Below, piece after piece: positions 28,326-37,102 of a DNA stretch of 64,000 bases (positions are counted from its first letter, which is position 1; every line of letters starts with the position of its first letter). The stretch covers positions 62,001 to 126,000 of the forward strand of contig DAHVCP010000025.1 of the NCBI GenBank assembly GCA_027314025.1, given 5' to 3'. The notes under the pieces were generated by a model. That model saw nothing but the letters and a program-made list of their open reading frames with translations, had not been told where the DNA came from and did no database searches. The position numbers were made by a program, and so were the translations under genes. This stretch comes from Acidobacteriota bacterium. GTDB lineage: Bacteria; Acidobacteriota; Terriglobia; Terriglobales; SCQP01.

Positions 28326-28635
28326 CCTCGCCCGGCGCGGGCCCGGCCCGATTGGCGCAGAATCCAGCCCCGCCATCGGCGGGGCCGTCGCCCTCCGGCC
28401 GGAAATGAACTGCCGGGCAGCTGTCCCAGGATCTCGCATGGGGTGGGCGCTGGCCTTGGGAACGCCGGCGGGCCAAAGCCCGCCGCGCACCGGCTGAAGC
28501 CGGTTCCACGCTCTCCGCGCCGCCGCCTCCGCCGGCACGGCCCCAAGCCGCCGTGAACGGCGCGCAAAGCCGGGAACAAGCTGGGGGCGGAAAGCGTATA
28601 GTGGGCTGAACCGCACATCGGCATCGGAGACGCCT
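28326..28635. other. intergenic region carrying the double-hairpin repeat and a promoter
   Basis: No gene. It holds repeat copy B (28469-28511) and, at the end, TATAGT at 28597-28602 with GGAG at 28626-28629, a conventional promoter and ribosome-binding site for the gene at 28636. Confidence 0.5.
28469..28511. repeat. double-hairpin repeat, copy B
   Basis: CGGGC-CAAA-GCCCG, then CCGCGCA, then CCGGC-TGAA-GCCGG, ending TTCCACGC. Relative to copy A at 21241, element positions 23 and 34 changed from G-C to C-G together, so the second stem is preserved. Confidence 0.75.
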
Positions 28636-29178
28636 ATGTTCTGCAACCGCTGTGGCCAGCAACTAGAACCCAACGCAGCCTTCTGCCCGCAATGCGGGCA
28701 GCCCGCGCCGGCCGAGCGCGGCGCGGCCCCGCCCCCTGCCGCGCGGGCGGCGGCGCCCGCCGCGGGTGTCACATCGTTAGGGCGCGTGCGCCGTCATTTG
28801 AGCGCCATGGGCGTGCTGCTGCTCATTCTCGGAATCCTGCGCCTGCCGGCCGGCTTGATCCTGTTCGGCGTGATGCAGGTGCACAACATGCCGTGGATGC
28901 ACTATATGGGGATGCCTTGGGCGGGCCTGGCCGGGGCGTTCCTTAGCGGCATAGGCCTGTGGATTCTGGCCAGCGCGGCCCTCGCCATTGTCGCCGGCGT
29001 CGGCCTATTGCAGCGCGCCGCCTGGGCGCGGATGACCGCCATTGTCGCCGCCATCGTGCTGCTGCCGGATCTGCCGTTTGGCACCGCGCTGGGGATTTAC
29101 GTGCTGGTCATCTTGCTGGGCGACGCCGCCGAAAGCGAATGGGCCGGCTTGAGCGCCGCCCGCGTCCCCGCGCGCTAG
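28636..29178 (+). CDS. zinc-ribbon membrane protein
   Basis: A 180-residue protein. An N-terminal zinc ribbon (MFCNRCGQQLEPNAAFCPQCGQP, two CxxC knuckles) is joined by an Ala/Pro linker to about four membrane helices (residues 55-80, 93-125, 130-165). Proteins of this plan are frequent and uncharacterised; the ribbon usually faces the cytoplasm. Unlike most neighbours it has a proper leader with a GGAG ribosome-binding site. A soluble relative of the same zinc-ribbon type is at 49388. Confidence 0.75.
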   Translation: MFCNRCGQQLEPNAAFCPQCGQPAPAERGAAPPPAARAAAPAAGVTSLGRVRRHLSAMGVLLLILGILRLPAGLILFGVMQVHNMPWMHYMGMPWAGLAGAFLSGIGLWILASAALAIVAGVGLLQRAAWARMTAIVAAIVLLPDLPFGTALGIYVLVILLGDAAESEWAGLSAARVPAR

Positions 29179-29236
29179 CTTCACGCACCGGGCCAGGCGC
29201 CGCATTGCTTGGCGCGGGCCCCAGCGCGGCTGCCCA

Positions 29237-29264
29237 CCCCAACGCGCGCCGCTGCGCGTTGGGG
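29237..29264. terminator. 11-bp hairpin, possible bidirectional terminator
   Basis: Perfect arms CCCCAACGCGC and GCGCGTTGGGG with a 6-nt loop, 58 bp after the zinc-ribbon gene. There is no T-tract on either strand. Confidence 0.4.
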
Positions 29265-29435
29265 ACCCCGGGTTCGCCGCGCGTCCCGCTTCCGCGTCGG
29301 CTGGGCCGGGGACCCCAGCCCGCCCCCGCCCCGCCGACGCGCCGCCTCGCTTGCCGGGGGCGGGCCGCAGCGATTGCCCGCGCGCCTGCGGCGCGGGGAA
29401 TTTCGCGGCCTTTCCGCGCCCGCCTTGCTCCCCGA

Positions 29436-29462
29436 GCAAAAGGCGCGGCCCCCGCGAACGGC
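29436..29462. repeat. 27-bp dispersed repeat, copy 1
   Basis: Begins GCAAAAGGCGCGGCCCCC and ends CGAACGGC. It matches 35881-35907 at 25 of 27 positions. Both copies are intergenic. Confidence 0.55.
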
Positions 29463-29529
29463 GGGGGCCGGCGGCTCCGGGCGTTTTGGCTGTCGGCGCG
29501 GCGGGGAGCGCGTGCGTCACGCACCGCGC

Positions 29530-30186
29530 CTACGCGATCTTGATGATCTTGCGCTTGATGGCGTACTGCACCAGTTGCGCCTTGTTGTGGATATCCAGCT
29601 TGCGCATCAGGTTGAACTTGTGCGCCTCCACGGTCTTGATGGACAGGTCCAGGCGGGCGGCGATTTCCTTCACCGATAATCCCTCCGCCAGCAGCTTCAG
29701 GATTTCCCGCTCCCGCGGCGTCAGCGTGCTCAGCCGCGGCTTGAACCGCTCCTCGGGCCGCCGACAGCGGAGATCCTCGACCAGGCGCGCCAAGATCGGC
29801 GGGCTCAGGTACTTCCCTCCCCGGCGGATTTCACGAATGGCCAAAATGAGCTGTTCGGCCGGCGCGTCTTTCAGCAGGTAACCGGAGCCTCCGGCTTCGA
29901 GGCATTCCGCCAGGTAATCCTCATCGTCGTACATCGTCAAGAACAGCGCCTTGAGTTCAGGACGTTCCTTGCGCATCCGGCGCACGGCTTCAAAGCTGGA
30001 AAGCCCGGGCATGCCGATGTCCATGATCACCAGATCGGGGCGCAGCGCGCGCGCCTGTTCGACCGCCTCTTCGGCGTTGCGGGCTTCACCCACCACCTCC
30101 AAATCCAACTCGGCGGAGATCAGGTTGCGCAGGCCTTGGCGGAACAAAGTGTGGTCGTCGGTGAGAAGAATGCGGGATCGAGACAT
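29530..30186 (-). CDS. NarL/FixJ-type response regulator
   Basis: A 218-residue two-component regulator. The receiver has the acidic pair Asp10-Asp11, phospho-acceptor Asp56 (DLVIMDIGMPG) and Lys in YLLKDAPAEQ. The C-terminal LuxR-type helix-turn-helix reads LTPREREILKLLAEGLSVKE then IAARLDLSIKTVEAHKFNLM. It lies 83 bp downstream of the sensor kinase on the same strand and is its evident partner. The spacer before its ATG is strikingly A+T- and pyrimidine-rich and shows no clear Shine-Dalgarno. Confidence 0.93.
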   Translation of the reverse strand: MSRSRILLTDDHTLFRQGLRNLISAELDLEVVGEARNAEEAVEQARALRPDLVIMDIGMPGLSSFEAVRRMRKERPELKALFLTMYDDEDYLAECLEAGGSGYLLKDAPAEQLILAIREIRRGGKYLSPPILARLVEDLRCRRPEERFKPRLSTLTPREREILKLLAEGLSVKEIAARLDLSIKTVEAHKFNLMRKLDIHNKAQLVQYAIKRKIIKIA

Positions 30187-30269
30187 GAGAAAAAATGGAA
30201 CAAATGAAGGTGAAAAAAATGAATCAGAAGAATGAGGTCGCCGAGGGAGGCAATGAAAAGGACAATTGA

Positions 30270-31958
30270 TTAGGCGTGCGCCGCCATGGCCATGCCGGCC
30301 GGGGGATCCGGAGGCTCAGTCAGGGCCGCGGATTCGGGCCAAGGAATCGTCGCTTCGAGCGTCAGGCCGCCTCCAGGCGTGGCTGCTAAATGAAACTCGC
30401 CGCCCGCCAGCTCGACGCGTTCGCGCATCGCCTCGAGGCCGAAGCCGGCGGTCTCGGACGATGCGCCTAGGCCCCGGCCATCATCCGCCAGATGGAGCTG
30501 GAGTTGCCCGGCCGCCGCGGTGATCGCCAATTCGACATGGTGCGCGTGCGCGTGGCGCGCGATATTCGTCAGGCCCTCCTGGACCCAGCGAAACGCCAAG
30601 GTCTCCAATTCCCGCGGGGGCCGGACCGGCAGGCGCAGGCGCAGGCGCATGGGGAGGCCGTGGGCGCGTTCGAAATCCGCGGCCTGCCGCCGCACGGCGG
30701 CCGCCAACCCGCCGCCGAGGCCCAGCGGCGTCAAATCCCGAATGATGCGCCGCAGTTCGCGGATACCGGCGTCCACGCTGGCCAAGCCTTGGGCAATTGG
30801 GGCTTCGGCCGGGCCGCCGGCGACCTGGCGCCGCGCCATCTCCAGATGCAAGCGGGTGGCCATCATCACCTGGCCGGCGGCGTCGTGCAGATCCCGGCTG
30901 ATCCGGCGGCGCTCGTTCTCCTGGGCGCGAAGCAGTTCCCGCGACAGCCGCCGCACCCGCCCATGGCTGGCGGCCAGGGATTCCATCAGGCGGGCGCGCT
31001 CGATCGCCAGGCTGGACCGGCGGGCGAAGGCCAGCAGCAGGGCGCGCTCCTGCGGCAGGCACTCATACACGCGATCGAAGTCCACGTGCAGAATGCCGAA
31101 CGCGGGCGGCTCTTCCTGGCCCGCTCGCGCGGCCAAGCCGGCGCCGCGCGCGGCGCGCCGCCGCAGCGGACCGTGCAGCAGCGGCGCCGCCCAGATGGTC
31201 TTGACCTCCAGCGTTCTGAAGTAGGGCTGCGCCACGGCGGGATCGTTTGCCGCGTCCAAAATGAACCCCGGTTGCCGCGCGGAAAACATGCCGCGAAAAA
31301 ACCGGCCCGGGCGAATATCGCGGAGCAGCAGCCGGCGGTCCACGCCGTACAGCGCGGCGTATTCCACCCCGCCATCCGGCGTCGCCAGCAAAAGGCCGCC
31401 CCAGCGGGCCGCGAAGGCTCGCGCGGCAAGGGCCAGCAGCCGCTCCAATAGATCGTGGAGATTGCGCGCCTCCAACTCCGCATCCAGCACCCCCAGCAGG
31501 GCGTGCAACGCTCCCCGCTGCACTTCGTCATAGGCGCGCACGGCACGCAAGTACACCGCTTGCTGGAAGTGATTGAGCGCGGCGGCCGCCTCGCGGGAGC
31601 GGCCGGGAAAATAGTGCGCCAGCAGCGGCTCGGCCGCGGCGGCCTGCGCGCGCAAGCCTTCGCCAATGGCGTGCAGCGGCACGCCAAGTTTGGCCAAGCG
31701 GCGAGCGGCATAATCCACGCTCTCGGCGTAGGCCGCGAAGTTCCGGGCGGCAAGCAGCGGGAGCCCGCCATCCAGCAGCAGCCGGCCCACCACCGGCGTC
31801 GCCGCGCGGGACAGTCCAGGCGGCAGCCGGCGACGCCAGCGCCCGCTCAGCTCCGCGCTGTGCGGCTGTAGCCGGACGGCCAACTCGGCGATTGCACGCC
31901 GCGACGCGCCGTTCAGAAACGGGGCTCGCCCCTTGGTGGAAATAATGGACCCCCTCAA
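30270..31958 (-). CDS. GAF-domain sensor histidine kinase (HisKA_3 type)
   Basis: A soluble kinase of about 562 residues. An N-terminal helical region (a globin-like or RsbR-like sensor is possible) precedes a GAF-type domain (about residues 175-340, GFILDAANDPAVAQPYF). The phospho-acceptor His lies in ENERRRISRDLHDAAGQ, and the ATPase domain ends LADDGRGL and GFGLEAMRERVELAGG. This is the NarX/DegS class that pairs with NarL-type regulators such as the one downstream. No membrane helix is seen. I propose the TTG at 31958 because TATACT (31985-31980) lies just upstream; longer starts (ATG 32021, GTG 32051) would place that box inside the gene. Confidence 0.82.
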   Translation of the reverse strand: MRGSIISTKGRAPFLNGASRRAIAELAVRLQPHSAELSGRWRRRLPPGLSRAATPVVGRLLLDGGLPLLAARNFAAYAESVDYAARRLAKLGVPLHAIGEGLRAQAAAAEPLLAHYFPGRSREAAAALNHFQQAVYLRAVRAYDEVQRGALHALLGVLDAELEARNLHDLLERLLALAARAFAARWGGLLLATPDGGVEYAALYGVDRRLLLRDIRPGRFFRGMFSARQPGFILDAANDPAVAQPYFRTLEVKTIWAAPLLHGPLRRRAARGAGLAARAGQEEPPAFGILHVDFDRVYECLPQERALLLAFARRSSLAIERARLMESLAASHGRVRRLSRELLRAQENERRRISRDLHDAAGQVMMATRLHLEMARRQVAGGPAEAPIAQGLASVDAGIRELRRIIRDLTPLGLGGGLAAAVRRQAADFERAHGLPMRLRLRLPVRPPRELETLAFRWVQEGLTNIARHAHAHHVELAITAAAGQLQLHLADDGRGLGASSETAGFGLEAMRERVELAGGEFHLAATPGGGLTLEATIPWPESAALTEPPDPPAGMAMAAHA

Positions 31959-31979
31959 ACAACCAACTGCTTTGCCCTG

Positions 31980-31985
31980 AGTATA
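31980..31985 (-). promoter_or_regulatory. -10 hexamer of two-component operon
   Basis: TATACT on the minus strand, 21 nt before the proposed TTG. The -35 region (TTTCCC, 18-bp spacing) is weak. Confidence 0.45.
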
Positions 31986-31999
31986 ACAGCCGAGCGGAA

Positions 32000-32572
32000 T
32001 TGAGGGAAATCCAGGACACATTCCGCGGCGCCCATCGGCGGCGCCGCGCACCTCGGCCGGGCACCTCGAATGATGGGCGCGGGCTCCAGTCCCGCCGCAG
32101 GCGGGGTGTTCCGCTTACCCGCAGACTGGGCCGCCCCCGGCACCCCGGCGCCGCGCCCACCACGCCGCCCGATGGTGCCGCCACCGTGCCGCCTGGCGGC
32201 GGCGCCGCCGGAACGCAGAATGCAACGCAAGGCCCCGGCTCGGCCCCCGGCGCCAGTCAGCCGCCGGCCAATACCGCGCCGCCGGATGCTCCGCGCCAGC
32301 AACAGTCCGGGCGGCCTGGCTTCCACGCCTGCGCCAAAGGCATGCAGCCGAAGACCGTCCACGGCGCGGCGTATCCGAGCTCCCAAAACAATTCGCAGCC
32401 GCAAGACTCCGGTCAGAACCCCGGCGCGCCCGCGCCACCCACGGGCGCCGCCCATCCCGCCGGCAAGGCGATGCCCAGCACCGGATCGCCGTTGGGCCTG
32501 CGGGTGCTGCTGGGCGCCGGGGTGACCGGCGGCGGCGCACTGAAGCGGCGGGCCGCCGGGCGTCGCGGCTAA
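32000..32572 (+). CDS. doubtful Pro/Ala-rich ORF with LPxTG-like C-terminal tail
   Basis: An open frame of up to 190 residues from a TTG. The first 50 residues are Arg-rich and look non-coding. From about residue 60 it is Pro/Gly/Gln/Ala-rich like a cell-surface linker. It ends MPSTGSPLGLRVLLGAGVTG (from Met158) and GGALKRRAAGRR: a motif, a hydrophobic segment and a basic end, the plan of LPxTG-like sorting tails. I suspect the C-terminal remnant of a longer surface protein. No signal peptide or ribosome-binding site is seen, and chance ORFs are frequent at this GC content. Confidence 0.3.
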   Translation: MREIQDTFRGAHRRRRAPRPGTSNDGRGLQSRRRRGVPLTRRLGRPRHPGAAPTTPPDGAATVPPGGGAAGTQNATQGPGSAPGASQPPANTAPPDAPRQQQSGRPGFHACAKGMQPKTVHGAAYPSSQNNSQPQDSGQNPGAPAPPTGAAHPAGKAMPSTGSPLGLRVLLGAGVTGGGALKRRAAGRRG

Positions 32573-32616
32573 GGTCACAACCAGCGATTGCCGCCGTATT
32601 CTGAGGTTTGGCGGAA

Positions 32617-33618
32617 ATGGACATCCCGGCCAGCGGTGGCGAGTGGGCGTACGCGCCGCCGCGTTGGCTGCGGTCGGGGCATGTCAACACCATCGCCTCC
32701 TTTTTCTGGCGGCGCAGAGCGGAGTTGCCGCCACCGCGGAACCAACGGCTGCCGGTTGCCCCGGGTGTGGAACTCTTGTTGTGGTGTCATTGGCAGGCGG
32801 AGCCCGCGCCGGCGCTGCTGTTGCTGCATGGACTGGAGGGCGACAGCGACGTCGGCTACATGCGCACCATGGCGGCCAAGGCGTGGCGCCGTGGCTGGCA
32901 TGCGATCCGCATGAACGTCCGCGGCTGCGGGGACTCCGAGCCGGGATGCGAGACGCTATACAACTCCGGCTTGAGCGGCGACCTGGCGCGGGCGGTTGAA
33001 TGGGCGGCGGCGCAAGCGCAGGTGACCGGCCTGGCGCTCTGCGGCTTTTCCATGGGCGGCAACACCGTACTGAAATACTTGGGCGAGCAGGGCGCAGGCG
33101 CCCCGGCGGCGCTGCGTGCGGGCGCGGTGGTATCGGCTTGTTTGGATTTAGCCGCCAGCGCCGATGCCCTGCACCGTCCCGCCTGTCGCATGTATGAGGC
33201 GAGATTCTTGCGGCGCTTGCGGGATCGCGTGCGGCGCTTGGAGGCGCGGCATCCCGACGGCCTACCCCTCCACCGGCTGCGCGAGATCCGCTCCATCCGC
33301 GACTTCGACGACGTCGTCATCGCCCCGCGGTTCGGCTACCGCGACGCCGCGGATTATTATCACCGCGCCAGCGCGGCGCGCGTGCTGGAGCGCATCGCCC
33401 GGCCCACGCTGGTGCTGCACGCAGAAGACGACCCGTTTATCGTGGTGACCGCGGATTCGCGGCGGGCCATGGCCGCCAATCCGCGGATTGAGTTCGTGGC
33501 CACGCGGTATGGCGGCCACTGCGCCTTTATGCAGCCGAATACGCCGGGCGAAGACAGCTTTTGGGCGGAAAACCGCGTGATGGACTTCTGCGCGCGGATA
33601 CTCCTGCCGATGCCCTAG
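32617..33618 (+). CDS. YheT-family alpha/beta hydrolase
   Basis: A 333-residue predicted hydrolase of the COG0429 family. The opening APPRWLRSGHVNTIASFFWR is typical. The oxyanion region is LLLHGLEGDSDVGYMRTMA, with RMNVRGCGDSEP following. The nucleophile is Ser145 in LCGFSMGGNTVLKYLGE, the acid Asp is in VLHAEDDPFI, and the His in YGGHCAFMQP. Relatives are esterase-like enzymes of mostly unknown substrate. GAGG at 32603-32606 places the start at the ATG 32617 and not the TTG at 32608. Confidence 0.9.
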   Translation: MDIPASGGEWAYAPPRWLRSGHVNTIASFFWRRRAELPPPRNQRLPVAPGVELLLWCHWQAEPAPALLLLHGLEGDSDVGYMRTMAAKAWRRGWHAIRMNVRGCGDSEPGCETLYNSGLSGDLARAVEWAAAQAQVTGLALCGFSMGGNTVLKYLGEQGAGAPAALRAGAVVSACLDLAASADALHRPACRMYEARFLRRLRDRVRRLEARHPDGLPLHRLREIRSIRDFDDVVIAPRFGYRDAADYYHRASAARVLERIARPTLVLHAEDDPFIVVTADSRRAMAANPRIEFVATRYGGHCAFMQPNTPGEDSFWAENRVMDFCARILLPMP

Positions 33619-33714
33619 CCGGCAATACCGGAACCCCGGTATTGCCGCACCGCTTCCCGGTTCCTACAGTGAGCGTAAAGGTCGGGGCGAGGGGATCATG
33701 CCCAACACGTCCGT

Positions 33715-35673
33715 ATGAACCCATATCTATTGGATGCGACCGCGGCGGGTATCGCGGAATTGGACCGCAGCGGACGCTGCCGATTTCTGAATGCCGAGGC
33801 GCGCCGGGTGCTGGACCTCGCCGAGGTCGCGCCCGGCATGGACTTCCATGCCGCGGCCCATCAGCATCACGCGGGAAAAACCCGCGCGTGCGGCTTTTGG
33901 ACCGTCTGCAAGGCGGGGCTGGCGACCGGACGGACGGTTCGCGGCCGATCCGTATTTCGCACCGGCGGTCGGCAGCGGCTGGCGGTGCGCTATTGGTTGC
34001 GTCCCATGCCCGGCGGCGGCGGCGTGCTGACGTTTGTTCCCGCCGGCGTAACGCTGGCGCAGCGCGAGCGGCGCTTCCGCGCCATGATCGAGCACAGCGC
34101 GGACGCCATCGCCTTGCTCAGCGCCGACGGCAAGTTCCTCTATAACTCGGAAGCCTCCTTGCTCCGGATCCTCGGGTATCAAGCCGGGGACCTGCTCGGC
34201 CAGGACGCCTTCGCGATGATTCACCCCGAGGATGTCAGCTACGTGCATGGCGTGTTCGAGCGGATCCTGCTCCAGCCGGGCGGCACGATCCAGGGCGTCA
34301 GCTACCGCTGCCGGCGGCGCGACGGCAGTTGGCGCTGGCTGGAAGCCACGGGAGCGAATCTGCTTGATGCCCCGGAAGTGCGGGCCGTCGTCGTCAACTA
34401 CCGCGACGTCACCGATCGCCGGACCGTGGAGGAAGCGCTGGAGCAGGAACTGCGCATGCGCCGGCGGCTACAAGCGGAATTGCAGCAGGCGCAAAAAATG
34501 GAAGCGGTGGGACGGCTGGCCGGCGGCGTCGCCCACGACTTCAACAATCTACTGACCGTGATCAACGGCCACACCGAGCTGATGCTGGCGCGGGAGCCGG
34601 ACGGCCCGAACCACGATGCCGCCCGCCAGATCCAGCAGGCGGCGACGCGGGCGGCGCGGTTGACTCGGCAGCTATTGGCCTTTGGGCGCCGGCAGGCGCT
34701 GGCGCCACAGGTGGTGGACTTGAACTTCGCCGTGGTCAACATGGGAGAGATGCTGCGGCGCGTGATCGGCGAGGACGTGGAGTTGGAATCGGCGGCGGCG
34801 CCCGGGCTGTGGTCCGTGCGCGCGGATCCCGGACAGATCGAGCAGGTGGTGCTGAACCTGGCGTTGAACGCGCGCGACGCCATGCCCAACGGCGGCCGCC
34901 TGTTGTTTGAAACGGCGAACGCGAGGCTGGACGAGGAATATGCGCGGCAAGCGCCGGAAGTGACACCGGGGGAATACGCCCTCCTCGCCGTAACGGATAC
35001 CGGGATAGGCATGGATGCCGCCACGAAGGCGCGGATTTTCGAGCCGTTTTTTACCACCAAGCAGGCCGGCGGAGGCTGCGCCGGCGGTTCCGGGCTGGGC
35101 TTGGCCACCGCCTACGGCATTATCAAACAGAGCGGCGGGCACATCTCCGTTTACAGCGAGCCCGGCCATGGCACCACGTTCCGCATCTATCTGCCGCGGA
35201 TGAAAGAGACGGCGGCGAGCCAGGCGGAAGGAGAGCAAGCCGCTTCGCCAGCCAGCGAACCGGCCAGCGAACCGGCGCCCAAATCCCCGCCCAACATCCT
35301 CGTGGTCGAGGACGAGCCCGGCGTGCAGCATTTGGTGCGGGATATTTTGGCGGTCCATGGCTACCGGATTCAAGCCGCCAACGGTCCGCATCAGGCCCTG
35401 AAACTGGCCTCGGACCGGATTGATCTTTTATTGTGCGACGTCGTCCTCCCGGGAATGAACGGAGGGGAATTGGCGGCCCTGATGCGGGCCCAGCAGCCGG
35501 AGATGCGGGTTCTCTTCATGTCTGGATTCACCGATCGCGGCGTGGTGAGCAACGGCCTGATCGATGCGGGCGCGGAGTTCGTGCAAAAGCCGTTTACCGC
35601 CGCTGCCCTCTCCGCCAAAGTCGCGGAGATGTTCCAGGCGCGACCTACGGACCGGATCCAATACGGTCATTGA
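33715..35673 (+). CDS. PAS-containing hybrid histidine kinase with C-terminal receiver
   Basis: A soluble 652-residue hybrid kinase. A degenerate PAS-like region (residues 1-115) is followed by a clear PAS/PAC domain (about 120-240: MIEHSADAIALLSADGKFLY, FAMIHPEDVSYVH). His274 is the acceptor in LAGGVAHDFNNLLTVINGH. The ATPase shows NLALNARDAMP, DTGIGMD, FFTTK and GSGLGLATAYGIIKQSGGH. The receiver (about 540-652) begins ILVVEDEPGV with phospho-acceptor Asp575 (LLLCDVVLPGMNGG). With no DNA-binding output, it probably signals by phosphorelay or interaction. No membrane helices are present. Confidence 0.93.
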   Translation: MNPYLLDATAAGIAELDRSGRCRFLNAEARRVLDLAEVAPGMDFHAAAHQHHAGKTRACGFWTVCKAGLATGRTVRGRSVFRTGGRQRLAVRYWLRPMPGGGGVLTFVPAGVTLAQRERRFRAMIEHSADAIALLSADGKFLYNSEASLLRILGYQAGDLLGQDAFAMIHPEDVSYVHGVFERILLQPGGTIQGVSYRCRRRDGSWRWLEATGANLLDAPEVRAVVVNYRDVTDRRTVEEALEQELRMRRRLQAELQQAQKMEAVGRLAGGVAHDFNNLLTVINGHTELMLAREPDGPNHDAARQIQQAATRAARLTRQLLAFGRRQALAPQVVDLNFAVVNMGEMLRRVIGEDVELESAAAPGLWSVRADPGQIEQVVLNLALNARDAMPNGGRLLFETANARLDEEYARQAPEVTPGEYALLAVTDTGIGMDAATKARIFEPFFTTKQAGGGCAGGSGLGLATAYGIIKQSGGHISVYSEPGHGTTFRIYLPRMKETAASQAEGEQAASPASEPASEPAPKSPPNILVVEDEPGVQHLVRDILAVHGYRIQAANGPHQALKLASDRIDLLLCDVVLPGMNGGELAALMRAQQPEMRVLFMSGFTDRGVVSNGLIDAGAEFVQKPFTAAALSAKVAEMFQARPTDRIQYGH

Positions 35674-35880
35674 GAGCACGCCCCAACCGGCCGCCTGGGC
35701 GCCAACGGGGAGCTAGGCCGGTTGGATAGGCGCGCGACTCAGCCCGCCGCCGGCGGGGCGTCCCACCGAAATTGGCGCGGCGGAGCGCCGCTCTGCTGGC
35801 TCAGGTGAGCCGTGGCGTTCTTGCGTGCGGCGTGGGCGCACAGGGGTTTGGCGGCCGTCCCGGGCCGGCGTTGCCCCCAG

Positions 35881-35907
35881 GCAAAAGGCGCGGCCCCCAC
35901 GAGCGGC
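35881..35907. repeat. 27-bp dispersed repeat, copy 2
   Basis: Begins GCAAAAGGCGCGGCCCCC and ends CGAGCGGC; 25 of 27 positions match copy 1 at 29436. It lies in the intergenic stretch before the M15 peptidase gene. Confidence 0.55.
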
Positions 35908-35950
35908 AGCGCGAACAGAAAACTTTTGGCCCGTGGCGTTGGTATCCAGG

Positions 35951-35956
35951 TACTCT
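35951..35956 (+). promoter_or_regulatory. -10-like hexamer of M15 peptidase gene
   Basis: TACTCT ends 7 nt before the ATG at 35964, no Shine-Dalgarno. It supports this start over the longer frame from 35772. Confidence 0.4.
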
Positions 35957-35963
35957 GGATGCC

Positions 35964-36887
35964 ATGGGACGTTGGGCTTGGGCGCTGGCGGGTTGCCTGG
36001 CAATAGCAGCAATCGTCGCGGCCGATGCCGGCGCGGCGCATCCGACGGGCAAACGAGCCGCGGCGGTCGCCACCCGCGCGCGGACCATCAATTGGGCTGA
36101 CGGGCGCACGGCCCCGCCGGCCGCGGCGGAACCCGCGTTTTTGCGCGAGCTACCCGCCAAGCTGTCGGTGCCGGGGGCCGGGGTCGGGCGCCAGGTGCTG
36201 GCGGCCTATGGCGCGATGTTCGTCGCCCGAGGTGTGCGCCTGCCTCCGGAGGTGATATTCCCTTCTTCGCAGGCGTGTGCTCGCTGGCAAGCGACGGTGC
36301 CCCAGTTGCGCCGCCGGCTGGCGGGACAATGGGTGGACCTTCAGGTCCGGCCGATGCAAGCCCTGTTGGCGGCCGTGGCGCAAGCGCGGCGGGAAGGTCT
36401 GCGCATTGCGCCGCGGGGTGAGGGCTCCTCCCGGCGCACCTATGCCGGCACCGTGGCCCTTTGGCACAGCCGCGTGGACCCAGGGCTGAGATATTGGGTC
36501 AGTCGGCGGCGGCTGACGCCGCAGCGAGCCCAGACCATCCGCGCCATGCCCATCGGCCAGCAGGTGGGGGTCATCCTGCAACTGCAAACCCGCGGCATTT
36601 TCTTCAGCCTGCATCAGCATAAGAGCATCTTGTACTCGGTTGCCGCGCCGGGAACCTCCCAGCATCTGGCCATGCTCGCCCTGGACGTGCGGGACACCGG
36701 GAACCCCAAACTGCGGCACATTCTCGAGGCCCATGGCTGGTTCCAGACCGTACTCTCCGACACGCCACACTTTACCTATCTGGGCGTTTCCCAGGCGGAG
36801 CTGCCGGCGCTCGGCCTGAAACCCGTGAAGTCGGACGGCCGGCGGTTTTGGGTGCCGAACTTGGGGCCCGTGCACCTGCCGAGCTAA
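35964..36887 (+). CDS. exported M15/VanY-like peptidase
   Basis: A 307-residue protein with a signal peptide (about residues 1-24). The C-terminal half carries the metallopeptidase pattern of M15 D,D- or L,D-carboxypeptidases: GTSQHLAMLALDV (Ser-x-His-x6-Asp) and, later, DTPHFTYLG with the third ligand His. The extended tail ends in FWVPNLGPVHLP. It likely trims cell-wall peptides in the periplasm, which fits with the murQ and NamZ-like genes downstream. The middle region is not recognised. Confidence 0.75.
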   Translation: MGRWAWALAGCLAIAAIVAADAGAAHPTGKRAAAVATRARTINWADGRTAPPAAAEPAFLRELPAKLSVPGAGVGRQVLAAYGAMFVARGVRLPPEVIFPSSQACARWQATVPQLRRRLAGQWVDLQVRPMQALLAAVAQARREGLRIAPRGEGSSRRTYAGTVALWHSRVDPGLRYWVSRRRLTPQRAQTIRAMPIGQQVGVILQLQTRGIFFSLHQHKSILYSVAAPGTSQHLAMLALDVRDTGNPKLRHILEAHGWFQTVLSDTPHFTYLGVSQAELPALGLKPVKSDGRRFWVPNLGPVHLPS

Positions 36888-37072
36888 CTCGGCCCTGGCC
36901 GATTCCTCTCCTGCACCCCTGGCCATCGCGGCCTCCGGCAGGTGACGCGCGCGGGCCCGCGCCCGCGGAAACGCCTCCGGCACGGCGCCAAGGGCGGCGC
37001 TAACATCCGCCTGCTGCTCGCATGGGTGGACGATCGGATCCTGCCGCGGCGATTGCGTCCGGATGGCGGTGC

Positions 37073-37101
37073 TATGCTGCCTTTTTCCCGGGGAGGTGAG
37101 G
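37073..37101 (+). promoter_or_regulatory. promoter and strong ribosome-binding site of propeller gene
   Basis: TATGCT at 37073-37078, then GGGAGGTGAGG at 37091-37101 before the ATG at 37103. A conventional leader, in contrast to the leaderless neighbours. Confidence 0.5.
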
Positions 37102-37102
37102 C

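Larger units (their letters stand above)
29179..29529. other. GC-rich region with strong inverted repeats between convergent genes
   Basis: No gene. CCCCAACGCGC-GCCGCT-GCGCGTTGGGG (29237-29264) is a perfect 11-bp hairpin, and CGGCCCCCG/CGGGGGCCG (29446-29470) another. Both lie between convergent genes and may act as terminators without T-runs. The second overlaps a 27-bp dispersed repeat. Confidence 0.5.
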
